Below the pieces are notes generated by a model, which saw nothing but the letters and a program-made list of their open reading frames with translations, was not told the origin of the DNA and searched no databases. Positions 1 through 5,156 of a DNA stretch of 8,179 nt are shown in pieces (within the stretch, counting starts at the first letter, position 1; every line of letters starts with the position of its first letter). The DNA comes from Clostridiales bacterium (lineage in GTDB: Bacteria > Bacillota > Clostridia > Oscillospirales > Oscillospiraceae), in the NCBI GenBank assembly GCA_019422005.1, contig JAHZEF010000067.1:1-8179 (forward strand), written 5' to 3'. Made by a program: the position numbers and the translations under genes.

Positions 1-53
1 CCGGACAGCAGGGCCTTGCGGGCCTCTTCGCCATAAACAATCTGCTTTGCCAT
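1..53 (-). CDS. groEL: Chaperonin GroEL (Hsp60), N-terminal fragment
   Basis: Only the first 17 codons lie in the window; the gene runs off the left edge. The visible N-terminus, MAKQIVYGEEARKALLSG (its last residue from a partial codon), is the classic GroEL opening. GroEL forms the double-ring cytosolic ATP-driven folding chamber that works with GroES. The start is fixed by an AGGAGG ribosome binding site at 65-70 on the minus strand. It lies 19 nt downstream of the groES stop codon, so it is the second gene of a groES-groEL operon under the CIRCE-bearing promoter near 471-499. Identification is firm despite the short fragment because groES sits directly upstream. Confidence 0.96.
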   Translation of the reverse strand, partial: MAKQIVYGEEARKALLS

Positions 54-72
54 AATTGTGTATACCTCCTAA

Positions 73-360
73 TTAGTCTTCCACGATCGCGAGGATGTCG
101 GACTGCTTCACCAGCGTGTAGTCCACATCGTCAATCTTAACTTCCGTTCCGCTGTACTTGGCGGAAACGACCTTCATGCCGGGCTTTACGGTCATCTTGA
201 CCTCATTGCCGTCCACCATGCCGCCGGGACCAACGGCGACAACCTCGGAAAACGCGGATTTTTCCTTGGTGGCGGTGGAGATGATGATGCCGGACTTGGT
301 CGTCTCAACAGCCTCCAGCGACTTCAGCAAAACACGATCAGCAAGCGGAGTCAGTTTCAT
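73..360 (-). CDS. groES: Co-chaperonin GroES (Hsp10)
   Basis: A 95-residue protein, the usual length for GroES, which caps the GroEL ring as a heptamer. It starts MKLTPLADRVLLKSLEA, followed by the mobile loop around residues 17-33 with the hydrophobic GIII segment (24-27) that contacts GroEL. It then shows the conserved VVAVGPGG stretch and ends with a YSGTEVK-type strand and a C-terminal SDILAIVED. The reading frame stays open upstream to 414, but the ATG at 358-360 is preferred: AGGAGG lies at 371-376 and homology begins exactly at MKLTPLADRV. First gene of the operon with groEL. The leader contains a CIRCE site, so heat-shock repression by HrcA is expected. Confidence 0.97.
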   Translation of the reverse strand: MKLTPLADRVLLKSLEAVETTKSGIIISTATKEKSAFSEVVAVGPGGMVDGNEVKMTVKPGMKVVSAKYSGTEVKIDDVDYTLVKQSDILAIVED

Positions 361-435
361 AATTGGGTTACCTCCTAAAAGTGTTGTTCGATGATGGCCC
401 GGACAGGCCGTCATTTGGTCTACGTTTTTCAGGTT

Positions 436-462
436 TTAGCACTCATTTATCCCGAGTGCTAA
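436..462. promoter_or_regulatory. CIRCE operator (HrcA binding site)
   Basis: Perfect 9-9-9 inverted repeat: TTAGCACTC, nine bases, GAGTGCTAA. This is the consensus CIRCE element bound by the heat-shock repressor HrcA. It lies just downstream of the predicted groES transcription start (about position 464), so it would block initiation as DNA and sit in the 5' leader of the mRNA. Confidence 0.97.
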
Positions 463-470
463 CATGTATT

Positions 471-499
471 ATAATAAGGCAGAGGCGCAGTTTGCGCAA
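471..499 (-). promoter_or_regulatory. Sigma-A type promoter of groES-groEL
   Basis: Read on the minus strand: -35 TTGCGC (494-499), 17-nt spacer, -10 TATTAT (471-476). A better -10 match, TATAAT, is at 468-473 but would need a 20-nt spacer. Initiation would fall near 464, at the edge of the CIRCE site, which is the normal arrangement for HrcA control. Confidence 0.7.
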
Positions 500-504
500 G
501 ATTA

Positions 505-532
505 AATTTTCACAATTTTCAGGCAAATTTTC
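505..532 (-). promoter_or_regulatory. AT-rich tracts upstream of groES promoter (possible UP element)
   Basis: Three copies of GAAAATT (minus strand; AATTTTC at 505-511, 514-520 and 526-532 on the plus strand) sit directly upstream of the -35 box at spacings of 9 and 12 nt, roughly one helical turn. This resembles an UP element contacted by the RNA polymerase alpha subunit. The surrounding stretch 500-614, between the promoter and the end of the lipid kinase gene, is AT-rich and shows no gene and no convincing terminator hairpin. Confidence 0.35.
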
Positions 533-614
533 CGAAAATATTGGATTACATGCATCAATTAGCTGTATCTCTGATGTTCTCTTGATATTACGCAGGAATT
601 CTCCCGTTTTCACT

Positions 615-1532
615 CTATCGGCGTTTCCAGTCCAGGCCTTTGGGATAGAAAAAGCGGATTTTATCCTCCGCCGTGCGGAACGTGATATCCGACGCTGTGA
701 TCAGCTCCCCGTCCAGATTGACGGCGGAAGGCTCCGGGCTCCGGATCCGCAGGCTGCGGCAGCGCCGGTGCGCGATCAGCTCCGGATACCCGGCATACAG
801 CCCGTCCCGGTACTTTCCGATCACCCGGGCCACCGTCAGGCGGGAAACCGCCCGGACCAGCAGGACGTCCAGCAGGCCGTCGTCCGGCTCCGCCTCGGGC
901 ACCGGATGGAAACTCCCGCCGTACCACCGTCCGTTGAGAATACAGATCAGGCTCTGCCGCCCTTCAAACCGCTCGCCGCTGTCCAGCGTGACAGTATAGG
1001 GCCTGTGCACGCCCTTCACGGTATTGACCGCCGCCGACAGCACATATGCGCCCCGTCCCGTCACCAGCGGAAGGCGCTTGTAACGGGCAATTTCAGTCCC
1101 GATTCTGGCGTCGAAGCCCACGGAGCAGACATTCAGCGCATAGCGCCCCTCTCCCGCCTGAATCAGGTCGAACAGCGCCTCCTCCCCATCCGCCAGGCGC
1201 CGCAGGTCGGAAAACGCCGGCGGGTCGGAGAAAATCTTGATAAAATCGTTTCCGGAGCCGCCGGGGAAATGGGTGACCGCCGCGTTGGGGAAGCCTGCCG
1301 CCCCGTTGACCACCTCGTTGAGCGTCCCATCCCCGCCGCAGGCATACAGGCGAACTTCCTCCCCCGCGAGGCAGGCCTTCCGGGCCGCGGCCTCGCAGTC
1401 TCCCGGCCGGGCGGAAACAGCGATCTCCCACGCATCCGGCCGCCCGGAAAACACCGACTGAATCTGCGCGGTAAACTGCTTCGTACGGTCAAACTTCCCC
1501 GCAGCGGGATTGATCAGAAACAGGTGCCTCAT
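615..1532 (-). CDS. Diacylglycerol kinase-family lipid kinase (DagK/YegS/LCB5-like)
   Basis: 305 residues, the usual length for bacterial soluble lipid kinases of the DAGK catalytic family. These phosphorylate diacylglycerol or related lipids at the inner face of the membrane and feed phospholipid recycling. The N-terminus has the conserved NPAAGK (8-13), then the nucleotide-binding GGDGTLNEV (66-74) and GGSGNDF (91-97), equivalent to the GTGND motif. The C-terminal half contains the all-beta domain, with a DDGLLDV stretch and a LDGE motif near the end. The start codon overlaps the stop of the upstream methyltransferase gene as ATGA (1529-1532), so the two are probably translationally coupled. 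Diacylglycerol is the best guess, but related members act on other lipids, so the substrate is not certain. Confidence 0.9.
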   Translation of the reverse strand: MRHLFLINPAAGKFDRTKQFTAQIQSVFSGRPDAWEIAVSARPGDCEAAARKACLAGEEVRLYACGGDGTLNEVVNGAAGFPNAAVTHFPGGSGNDFIKIFSDPPAFSDLRRLADGEEALFDLIQAGEGRYALNVCSVGFDARIGTEIARYKRLPLVTGRGAYVLSAAVNTVKGVHRPYTVTLDSGERFEGRQSLICILNGRWYGGSFHPVPEAEPDDGLLDVLLVRAVSRLTVARVIGKYRDGLYAGYPELIAHRRCRSLRIRSPEPSAVNLDGELITASDITFRTAEDKIRFFYPKGLDWKRR

Positions 1533-2674
1533 CGCGGCCTTTCCTCCCGCATGCCGCCGGCCTGCCAGTACATATAAAGATCACATTTGATCATGCCATT
1601 GTAGAGCTTCCGCTTTTTATCGGCCTTTCTTCCATAGTACCGCTCGAATTCCGGTTCGGAACTGATAATATACTGTTTCCAGCCGGAGCAGTTCTTCATG
1701 TGACGCCCCAGTTCCTGATAGAGCCGCTGTGCACTGCGCTGCTCCATCATCCTCTCGCCGTACGGCGGATTGCAGACCATGACGCCGCACGCCTCCGGCA
1801 GCTTCAGCCGGGTGGCATCCGCCTCGGAAAACCGGATCAGCCCGCCGACGCCGGCCTTTTTGGCGTTGGCGACGGCAAGGTTCAGGCTGCGCGGGTCGTT
1901 GTCGCTGCCGAAAATCCGGTATTCCCCCCGGAATTCCCGATCCATCGCCGCCGTCCGTTCCTGCCGCCATACCTCCGCCGGGATACAGCCCCATTTTTCC
2001 GCAGAGAAGCTGCGGTGCAGGCCGGGCGCGCGGTTCAGCGCCGCCAGCGCCGCTTCGATCACGATGGTGCCGGAGCCGCAGAACGGGTCGAGAAAAACGT
2101 CCCGCCCCCGGTACCGGGCCAGGGAAACCAGCGCCGCCGCCAGCGTCTCCCGTAGGGGCGCGTCGTTGCCCACGGCGCGATAGCCGCGCTTGTGCAGCCC
2201 CGCGCCCGAGGTGTCCAGGAAAATCTCCGCCTGATCCTTCATAATGGAAAACTGGATCTGATACGTCTCGCCGTCCTCCGGCAGCCATTGCAGCCCGTAT
2301 ACGCCGCCCAGCCGCGCTGCGGCCGCCTTTTTGACAATGGCCTGACAGTCGGGAACCGAGTGCAGCTGGGAATTGAGGCTGTGCCCCTTCACCGGGAACG
2401 CACCGTTCCTGGGGATCAGCGCCTCCAGCGGCAGCGCCCGGACACCCTGATACAGTTCTTCAAAGGTACGCGCCGGAAACGCGCCCAGGCGTATCAGAAC
2501 CCGCTCGCCCGTGCGCAGCCGGAGGTTGGCCCGGGCCAGCAGGTCGGCGCCGCCGGCAAACAATACCCGCCCGTTTTCCACACGGACGTCCGCCGCATCC
2601 ATGCGCCGCAGCTCATCTCCCACCAGCCCCTCCAGCCCAAACAGGCAGGGGACGGAATAGGTCAGTTGGTTCAT
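1529..2674 (-). CDS. THUMP-domain class I SAM-dependent RNA methyltransferase (YpsC / RlmL N-domain type)
   Basis: 381 residues, matching the stand-alone Firmicute YpsC family, whose relatives (the N-terminal part of E. coli RlmKL) methylate guanine N2 in 23S rRNA. A ferredoxin-like/THUMP region covers about residues 1-155. The family hallmark LDTSGAGLHKRGYR is at 153-166. The SAM-binding motif DPFCGSGT is at 196-203, and the catalytic NPPYGER at 302-308 is typical of N-methyltransferases acting on exocyclic amino groups. The C-terminal KKRKLYNGMIKCDLYMY is also characteristic. AGGAGG at 2680-2685 sits 5 nt before the ATG. It is the first gene of an operon with the lipid kinase. The exact rRNA target is inferred from family only. 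Confidence 0.9.
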   Translation of the reverse strand: MNQLTYSVPCLFGLEGLVGDELRRMDAADVRVENGRVLFAGGADLLARANLRLRTGERVLIRLGAFPARTFEELYQGVRALPLEALIPRNGAFPVKGHSLNSQLHSVPDCQAIVKKAAAARLGGVYGLQWLPEDGETYQIQFSIMKDQAEIFLDTSGAGLHKRGYRAVGNDAPLRETLAAALVSLARYRGRDVFLDPFCGSGTIVIEAALAALNRAPGLHRSFSAEKWGCIPAEVWRQERTAAMDREFRGEYRIFGSDNDPRSLNLAVANAKKAGVGGLIRFSEADATRLKLPEACGVMVCNPPYGERMMEQRSAQRLYQELGRHMKNCSGWKQYIISSEPEFERYYGRKADKKRKLYNGMIKCDLYMYWQAGGMREERPR

Positions 2675-2741
2675 AAGAACCTCCTTTCAGGTACGGCCGA
2701 ATGCAGCACCGCACAGGTCCCGCCGCTGCCATTCGGTTTCC

Positions 2742-2765
2742 AGCAATTTAATAAGCAATTTATTA
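2742..2765. repeat. Tandem 12-bp repeat at the methyltransferase promoter
   Basis: Two adjacent 12-bp units, AGCAATTTAATA (2742-2753) and AGCAATTTATTA (2754-2765), differ at one base. The second overlaps the -10 box of the minus-strand promoter and the first covers the expected transcription start. A further AGCAATT occurs within a 10-bp palindrome, AGCAATTGCT, at 2786-2795 over the -35 box. It could be an operator or just AT-rich promoter sequence. Confidence 0.5.
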
Positions 2766-2790
2766 TACCGGACGCCGGAACAAATAGCAA
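2762..2790 (-). promoter_or_regulatory. Sigma-A type promoter of the methyltransferase-lipid kinase operon
   Basis: Minus strand: -35 TTGCTA (2785-2790), 17-nt spacer, consensus -10 TATAAT (2762-2767). Initiation is expected near 2755, giving a leader of about 80 nt before the ATG at 2674. It points away from the promoter at 2843-2871, forming a divergent pair. Confidence 0.75.
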
Positions 2791-2842
2791 TTGCTTTCGT
2801 CAGATCATAAAAAAGCCAGTCATCCGTTTCCACAAAAAAACA

Positions 2843-2871
2843 TTGGCAAACAGCCCGAAAACGAGTATAGT
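2843..2871 (+). promoter_or_regulatory. Sigma-A type promoter of the NfeD-SPFH operon
   Basis: Plus strand: -35 TTGGCA (2843-2848), 17-nt spacer, -10 TATAGT (2866-2871). Initiation is expected near 2878, about 37 nt before the NfeD-family start codon. Confidence 0.7.
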
Positions 2872-2914
2872 AAAGAGGGGCGGATTCAACTGCGCCCTGA
2901 AAGGATGAAGTATT

Positions 2915-3364
2915 ATGACAGCCATGGCATATGTGTGGTTGGCGGTCGCCGTAATCATGGGCATTGTGGAGGGCGCGACCTTCAATCTGGTGTCCGTCTG
3001 GTTCGCCGGCGGCGCTGTCGCCGCGTTTTTCGCGGCGCTGTTCGGCGGCAGCTTTCTGCTGCAGCTGGCGCTGTTCATCATCGTCTCCGCACTGCTGCTG
3101 GCCTGCCTGCGCCCTCTGGCCAGGCGCCGCGCAGCCGTAAAGCCGGATCCCACCAATGCCGACCGGATCATCGGAATGGTCGGGATCGTAACGGAACCCA
3201 TCGACAACATCCGCGCCACCGGCGCCATTCGGATCAACGGAGTGGAATGGACCGCCCGTTCTGAGCAGGACACCGTCATTGAGGCCGGCACGCAGGTCCG
3301 GATCCTGCGGATCAGCGGCGTCAAAGTCTTTGTGGAACCCGCCGCAGTGCCGGCGCGAACCTAA
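2915..3364 (+). CDS. Short NfeD-family membrane protein (YbbJ-like)
   Basis: 149 residues. Two to three hydrophobic segments at about 5-24, 27-44 and 47-66 are followed by a basic stop-transfer stretch (68-76). A C-terminal OB-fold domain then runs from about 84 to 141, with the GMVGIVTEPI, TGAIRINGVEW and GTQVRILRISGVKVFVEP signatures of NfeD. The long ClpP-like protease domain of full NfeD proteins is absent, so this is the short form. The family acts at the membrane as a partner of SPFH/stomatin proteins, and the next gene is exactly that. The ATG at 2915 is preceded by AAGGA at 2901-2905; an in-frame ATG at 2924 is possible but lacks its own clear site. Confidence 0.9.
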   Translation: MTAMAYVWLAVAVIMGIVEGATFNLVSVWFAGGAVAAFFAALFGGSFLLQLALFIIVSALLLACLRPLARRRAAVKPDPTNADRIIGMVGIVTEPIDNIRATGAIRINGVEWTARSEQDTVIEAGTQVRILRISGVKVFVEPAAVPART

Positions 3365-3400
3365 AATATTTGAAACAGAAAAAGAGGAGGAACAAAAAAC

Positions 3401-4297
3401 ATGGGTCTGGGAGGCTATATTGCGATCGCCATACTGGCCATCGCCATTCTGATCCTGATCGTCCGCAATGTTTACATTGTGCAGCAATCCCGCGCATACG
3501 TCATTGAGCGGCTGGGCGCTTTTTCCACAGTATGGCAGGTGGGCATGCACTTCAAGGTGCCGTTTCTCGAGCGCGTCGCCAAAAAGATCAGCCTGAAGGA
3601 GCAGGTTCTGGACTATCCGCCGCAGCCGGTCATCACCAAGGACAACGTGACCATGCAGATTGACACTGTCCTGTATTTCCAGATCACCGATGCGAAGCTC
3701 TATACCTACGGCGTGGAGCATCCCATGAGCGCCATCGAAAACCTGACCGCCACCACGCTCCGCAATATCATCGGCGACCTGGAACTGGATCAGACGCTCA
3801 CCAGCCGCGATGTGATCAATACCAAGATGCGCGCCATTCTGGATGAGGCCACCGATCCCTGGGGCATCAAGGTCAACCGTGTGGAACTGAAAAACATCCT
3901 GCCGCCGCAGGACATTCAGAACTCCATGGAAAAGCAGATGAAGGCCGAGCGCGACCGCCGGCAGGCAATCCTGCAGGCGGAAGGCGCCAAGCGTTCGGCG
4001 ATTCTGGTGGCCGAGGGCGAGAAGGAGTCTGCAATTCTCCGTGCCGACGCCGCCAAGCAGGCCGCGATCCTCAAGGCAGAGGGCGAAGCCCAGGCCATTC
4101 TGGAGGTTCAGAAGGCCATGGCCGATTCCCTGAAGCTTCTGAACGACGCCGCGCCCAACAATCAGGTGATCAAGCTCAAAGCGCTGGAGGCCATGCAGAA
4201 GGTGGCCGACGGCCAGGCAACCAAGCTCATCATCCCGTCGGAGCTCCAGGGCCTCGCCGGCCTTGCCGCCTCGGCAAAAGAAGTCTTCGACAGCTGA
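3401..4297 (+). CDS. SPFH-domain slipin/QmcA-like membrane scaffold protein
   Basis: 298 residues, the usual size for bacterial slipin/QmcA proteins. An N-terminal hydrophobic anchor (about 6-21) is followed by the SPFH/band 7 domain (about 25-180): VQQSRAYVIERLGAF, then GMHFKVPF, the VITKDNVTMQIDTVLYFQITD core and the WGIKVNRVELKNILPP segment. Residues 188-231 are four 11-residue repeats of the form xAILxAEGxxx, predicted to form a coiled coil used in oligomerisation. These proteins build ring- or cage-like assemblies in functional membrane microdomains and modulate proteases or envelope complexes. The start has GAGGAGG at 3384-3390. It follows the NfeD-like gene after 36 nt, a conserved pairing, and is followed by a terminator at 4312-4345. 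The biochemical role in this organism is unknown. Confidence 0.93.
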   Translation: MGLGGYIAIAILAIAILILIVRNVYIVQQSRAYVIERLGAFSTVWQVGMHFKVPFLERVAKKISLKEQVLDYPPQPVITKDNVTMQIDTVLYFQITDAKLYTYGVEHPMSAIENLTATTLRNIIGDLELDQTLTSRDVINTKMRAILDEATDPWGIKVNRVELKNILPPQDIQNSMEKQMKAERDRRQAILQAEGAKRSAILVAEGEKESAILRADAAKQAAILKAEGEAQAILEVQKAMADSLKLLNDAAPNNQVIKLKALEAMQKVADGQATKLIIPSELQGLAGLAASAKEVFDS

Positions 4298-4311
4298 ACC
4301 AGCAGCATGCC

Positions 4312-4345
4312 AAAAGGCCCCGATCCCATCGGATCGGGGCCTTTT
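4312..4345. terminator. Bidirectional rho-independent terminator between convergent genes
   Basis: A 15-bp perfect stem: AAAAGGCCCCGATCC (4312-4326) and GGATCGGGGCCTTTT (4331-4345) around a 4-nt loop. It has a T-run on each strand. It begins 15 nt after the SPFH stop codon and would also stop transcription of the convergent regulator gene that ends at 4377. A second small hairpin (GCACGG/CCGTGC, 4352-4368) lies beside it. Confidence 0.9.
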
Positions 4346-4376
4346 GCCCGGGCACGGCCCTTCCGTGCAGGCCCTT

Positions 4377-4964
4377 CTAAAATTTGATCCGGTACAATCC
4401 ATGGCAGCTGCAGCAGATGTACAGCTCTCCATGCCCGCGGAGCGGAAGCCGCGCAGCCGCATCCTGTTCGGGATACAGTTTGGCCAGCTGCAGCCGGTCG
4501 CTCGTAACCCCAGCCAGGAACGTAATATAATGCTTTTTTTCCATCGGATGCGGCAGCGTGATGTAGGATTCATCCTCCACCGTTTCCAGATGCGGCATAT
4601 GCGCAGCATCCTCCGGCGCCTGAGCCGCCAGCGGCGTCAGCTGCTGGCCACAGCAGGAAAGGAATGCAGAGCCCGTACCGGTCACAATATTCCCGCAGAC
4701 AGGACAGAGGTAAAACTGTATCCGGCGCAGGTTGCCGGACCGGTTGGTGGCCGTTACCGCCTCGCCTGCCAGCAGTTCCGATACATTGATTCCCAAAGCC
4801 CCCGCAATCGCATTCAGCGACGCCACATCCGGGCATCCCGCGCCCCGTTCCCATTTTGAAACGGTTTTATCACTGACGCCCAGACGTTCAGCAAGATCGC
4901 GCTGTGTCAAATGCTGCCCGCACCGCAGGCTGCGGATCAGCCCGCCTGTTTTTCTCAGATCCAT
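4377..4964 (-). CDS. XRE-family HTH regulator fused to a desulfoferrodoxin (dx-superoxide reductase) module
   Basis: 195 residues from the ATG at 4964. Residues 3-65 form a Cro/CI-type helix-turn-helix (LTQRDLAERLGVSDKTVSKW at 19-38, then a CPDVASLNAIAGALGINVSELL tail). After a short linker comes FYLCPVCGNIV, then CCGQ: Cys87, Cys90, Cys104 and Cys105 match the desulforedoxin-type Fe(Cys)4 centre I. Next are HxP (His122), LPHPM (His139), KKHYI (His145) and CSCHG (Cys185, His188), matching the His4-Cys iron centre II of superoxide reductase, with near-canonical spacings of 6 between His139 and His145, 40 to Cys185, then CxxH. The Glu-Lys normally preceding the first histidine is replaced by Ala-Ala. 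So the metal sites look complete but the catalytic pair is missing; a redox or superoxide/iron-sensing repressor is inferred. HTH fusions to this family are, as far as I recall, already known in anaerobes; function is untested here. Monocistronic and divergent from the DUF362 gene. Confidence 0.88.
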   Translation of the reverse strand: MDLRKTGGLIRSLRCGQHLTQRDLAERLGVSDKTVSKWERGAGCPDVASLNAIAGALGINVSELLAGEAVTATNRSGNLRRIQFYLCPVCGNIVTGTGSAFLSCCGQQLTPLAAQAPEDAAHMPHLETVEDESYITLPHPMEKKHYITFLAGVTSDRLQLAKLYPEQDAAARLPLRGHGELYICCSCHGLYRIKF

Positions 4965-4969
4965 ATCCG

Positions 4970-4976
4970 TCACCTC
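4970..4976 (-). promoter_or_regulatory. Ribosome binding site that decides the regulator start
   Basis: GAGGTGA on the minus strand lies 5 nt before the ATG at 4962-4964 and pairs fully with the 16S tail. The upstream in-frame GTG at 4971-4973 lies inside this site, so it is unlikely to be the start; using it would add three residues. Confidence 0.75.
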
Positions 4977-4993
4977 ACTGTATCATTGCCTGT

Positions 4994-5022
4994 ATGTTAC
5001 AGCAAAAGGGATCCGGCTGCAA
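4994..5022 (-). promoter_or_regulatory. Promoter of the HTH-desulfoferrodoxin gene with overlapping palindrome
   Basis: Minus strand: -35 TTGCAG (5017-5022), 17-nt spacer, -10 TAACAT (4994-4999), with initiation near 4987. The -10 box lies inside a perfect inverted repeat, CTGTA-TGT-TACAG (4990-5002), well placed for autorepression by an XRE-type protein. Confidence 0.55.
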
Positions 5023-5058
5023 CCGACGCTTCGTAGAACTCATGGGGATTCCGGTTGC
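5019..5058. repeat. Inverted repeat spanning the divergent -35 boxes
   Basis: GCAACCG (5019-5025) and CGGTTGC (5052-5058) are perfect 7-bp arms centred at 5038.5. That is also the midpoint of the two predicted -35 and the two predicted -10 boxes. Each arm overlaps one -35 hexamer, and the half-sites are about three helical turns apart. Part of the symmetry follows from TTGC being common in -35 boxes, so this is a candidate operator only. Confidence 0.4.
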
Positions 5059-5083
5059 CTTTTCCCTGTCTTTCTGTTACGAT
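5055..5083 (+). promoter_or_regulatory. Promoter of the DUF362 gene
   Basis: Plus strand: -35 TTGCCT (5055-5060), 17-nt spacer, -10 TACGAT (5078-5083). Initiation is near 5090, about 67 nt before the ATG. CTGTTACGATAG (5074-5085), an imperfect palindrome resembling the CTGTATGTTACAG at the opposite promoter, covers the -10 box. Confidence 0.5.
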
Positions 5084-5156
5084 AGCAAAAAGTGACCGAT
5101 ATCCGGCGCCTCCGCCCCAGGGGCTGCGCCGTCCGGCAGACAACAGGGGAGTTTTT

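Noticed and set aside
361..414. An 18-residue N-terminal extension of GroES
   Set aside because: GroES homology and the AGGAGG site at 371-376 place the start at 360; the extension has no ribosome binding site and lies over the leader.
534..540. ATTTTCCGAAAAT as a terminator for the lipid kinase operon
   Set aside because: The stem is AT-rich with almost no loop, so it is too weak; no convincing terminator was found between 463 and 614.
363..1577. A 404-codon open frame on the plus strand
   Set aside because: It is antisense to the lipid kinase and passes through the CIRCE/promoter region; Arg/Pro/Gln-rich shadow of a GC-rich gene.
3962..4093. 33-bp repeats as a CRISPR-like or non-coding tandem array
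   Set aside because: The repeats are imperfect in DNA, have no spacers, and encode an in-frame coiled coil.
2687..4609. A 640-codon open frame on the minus strand
   Set aside because: It runs antisense through the NfeD and SPFH genes and the terminator. Its product has low-complexity, frame-shadow composition, and the plus-strand proteins have clear family motifs.
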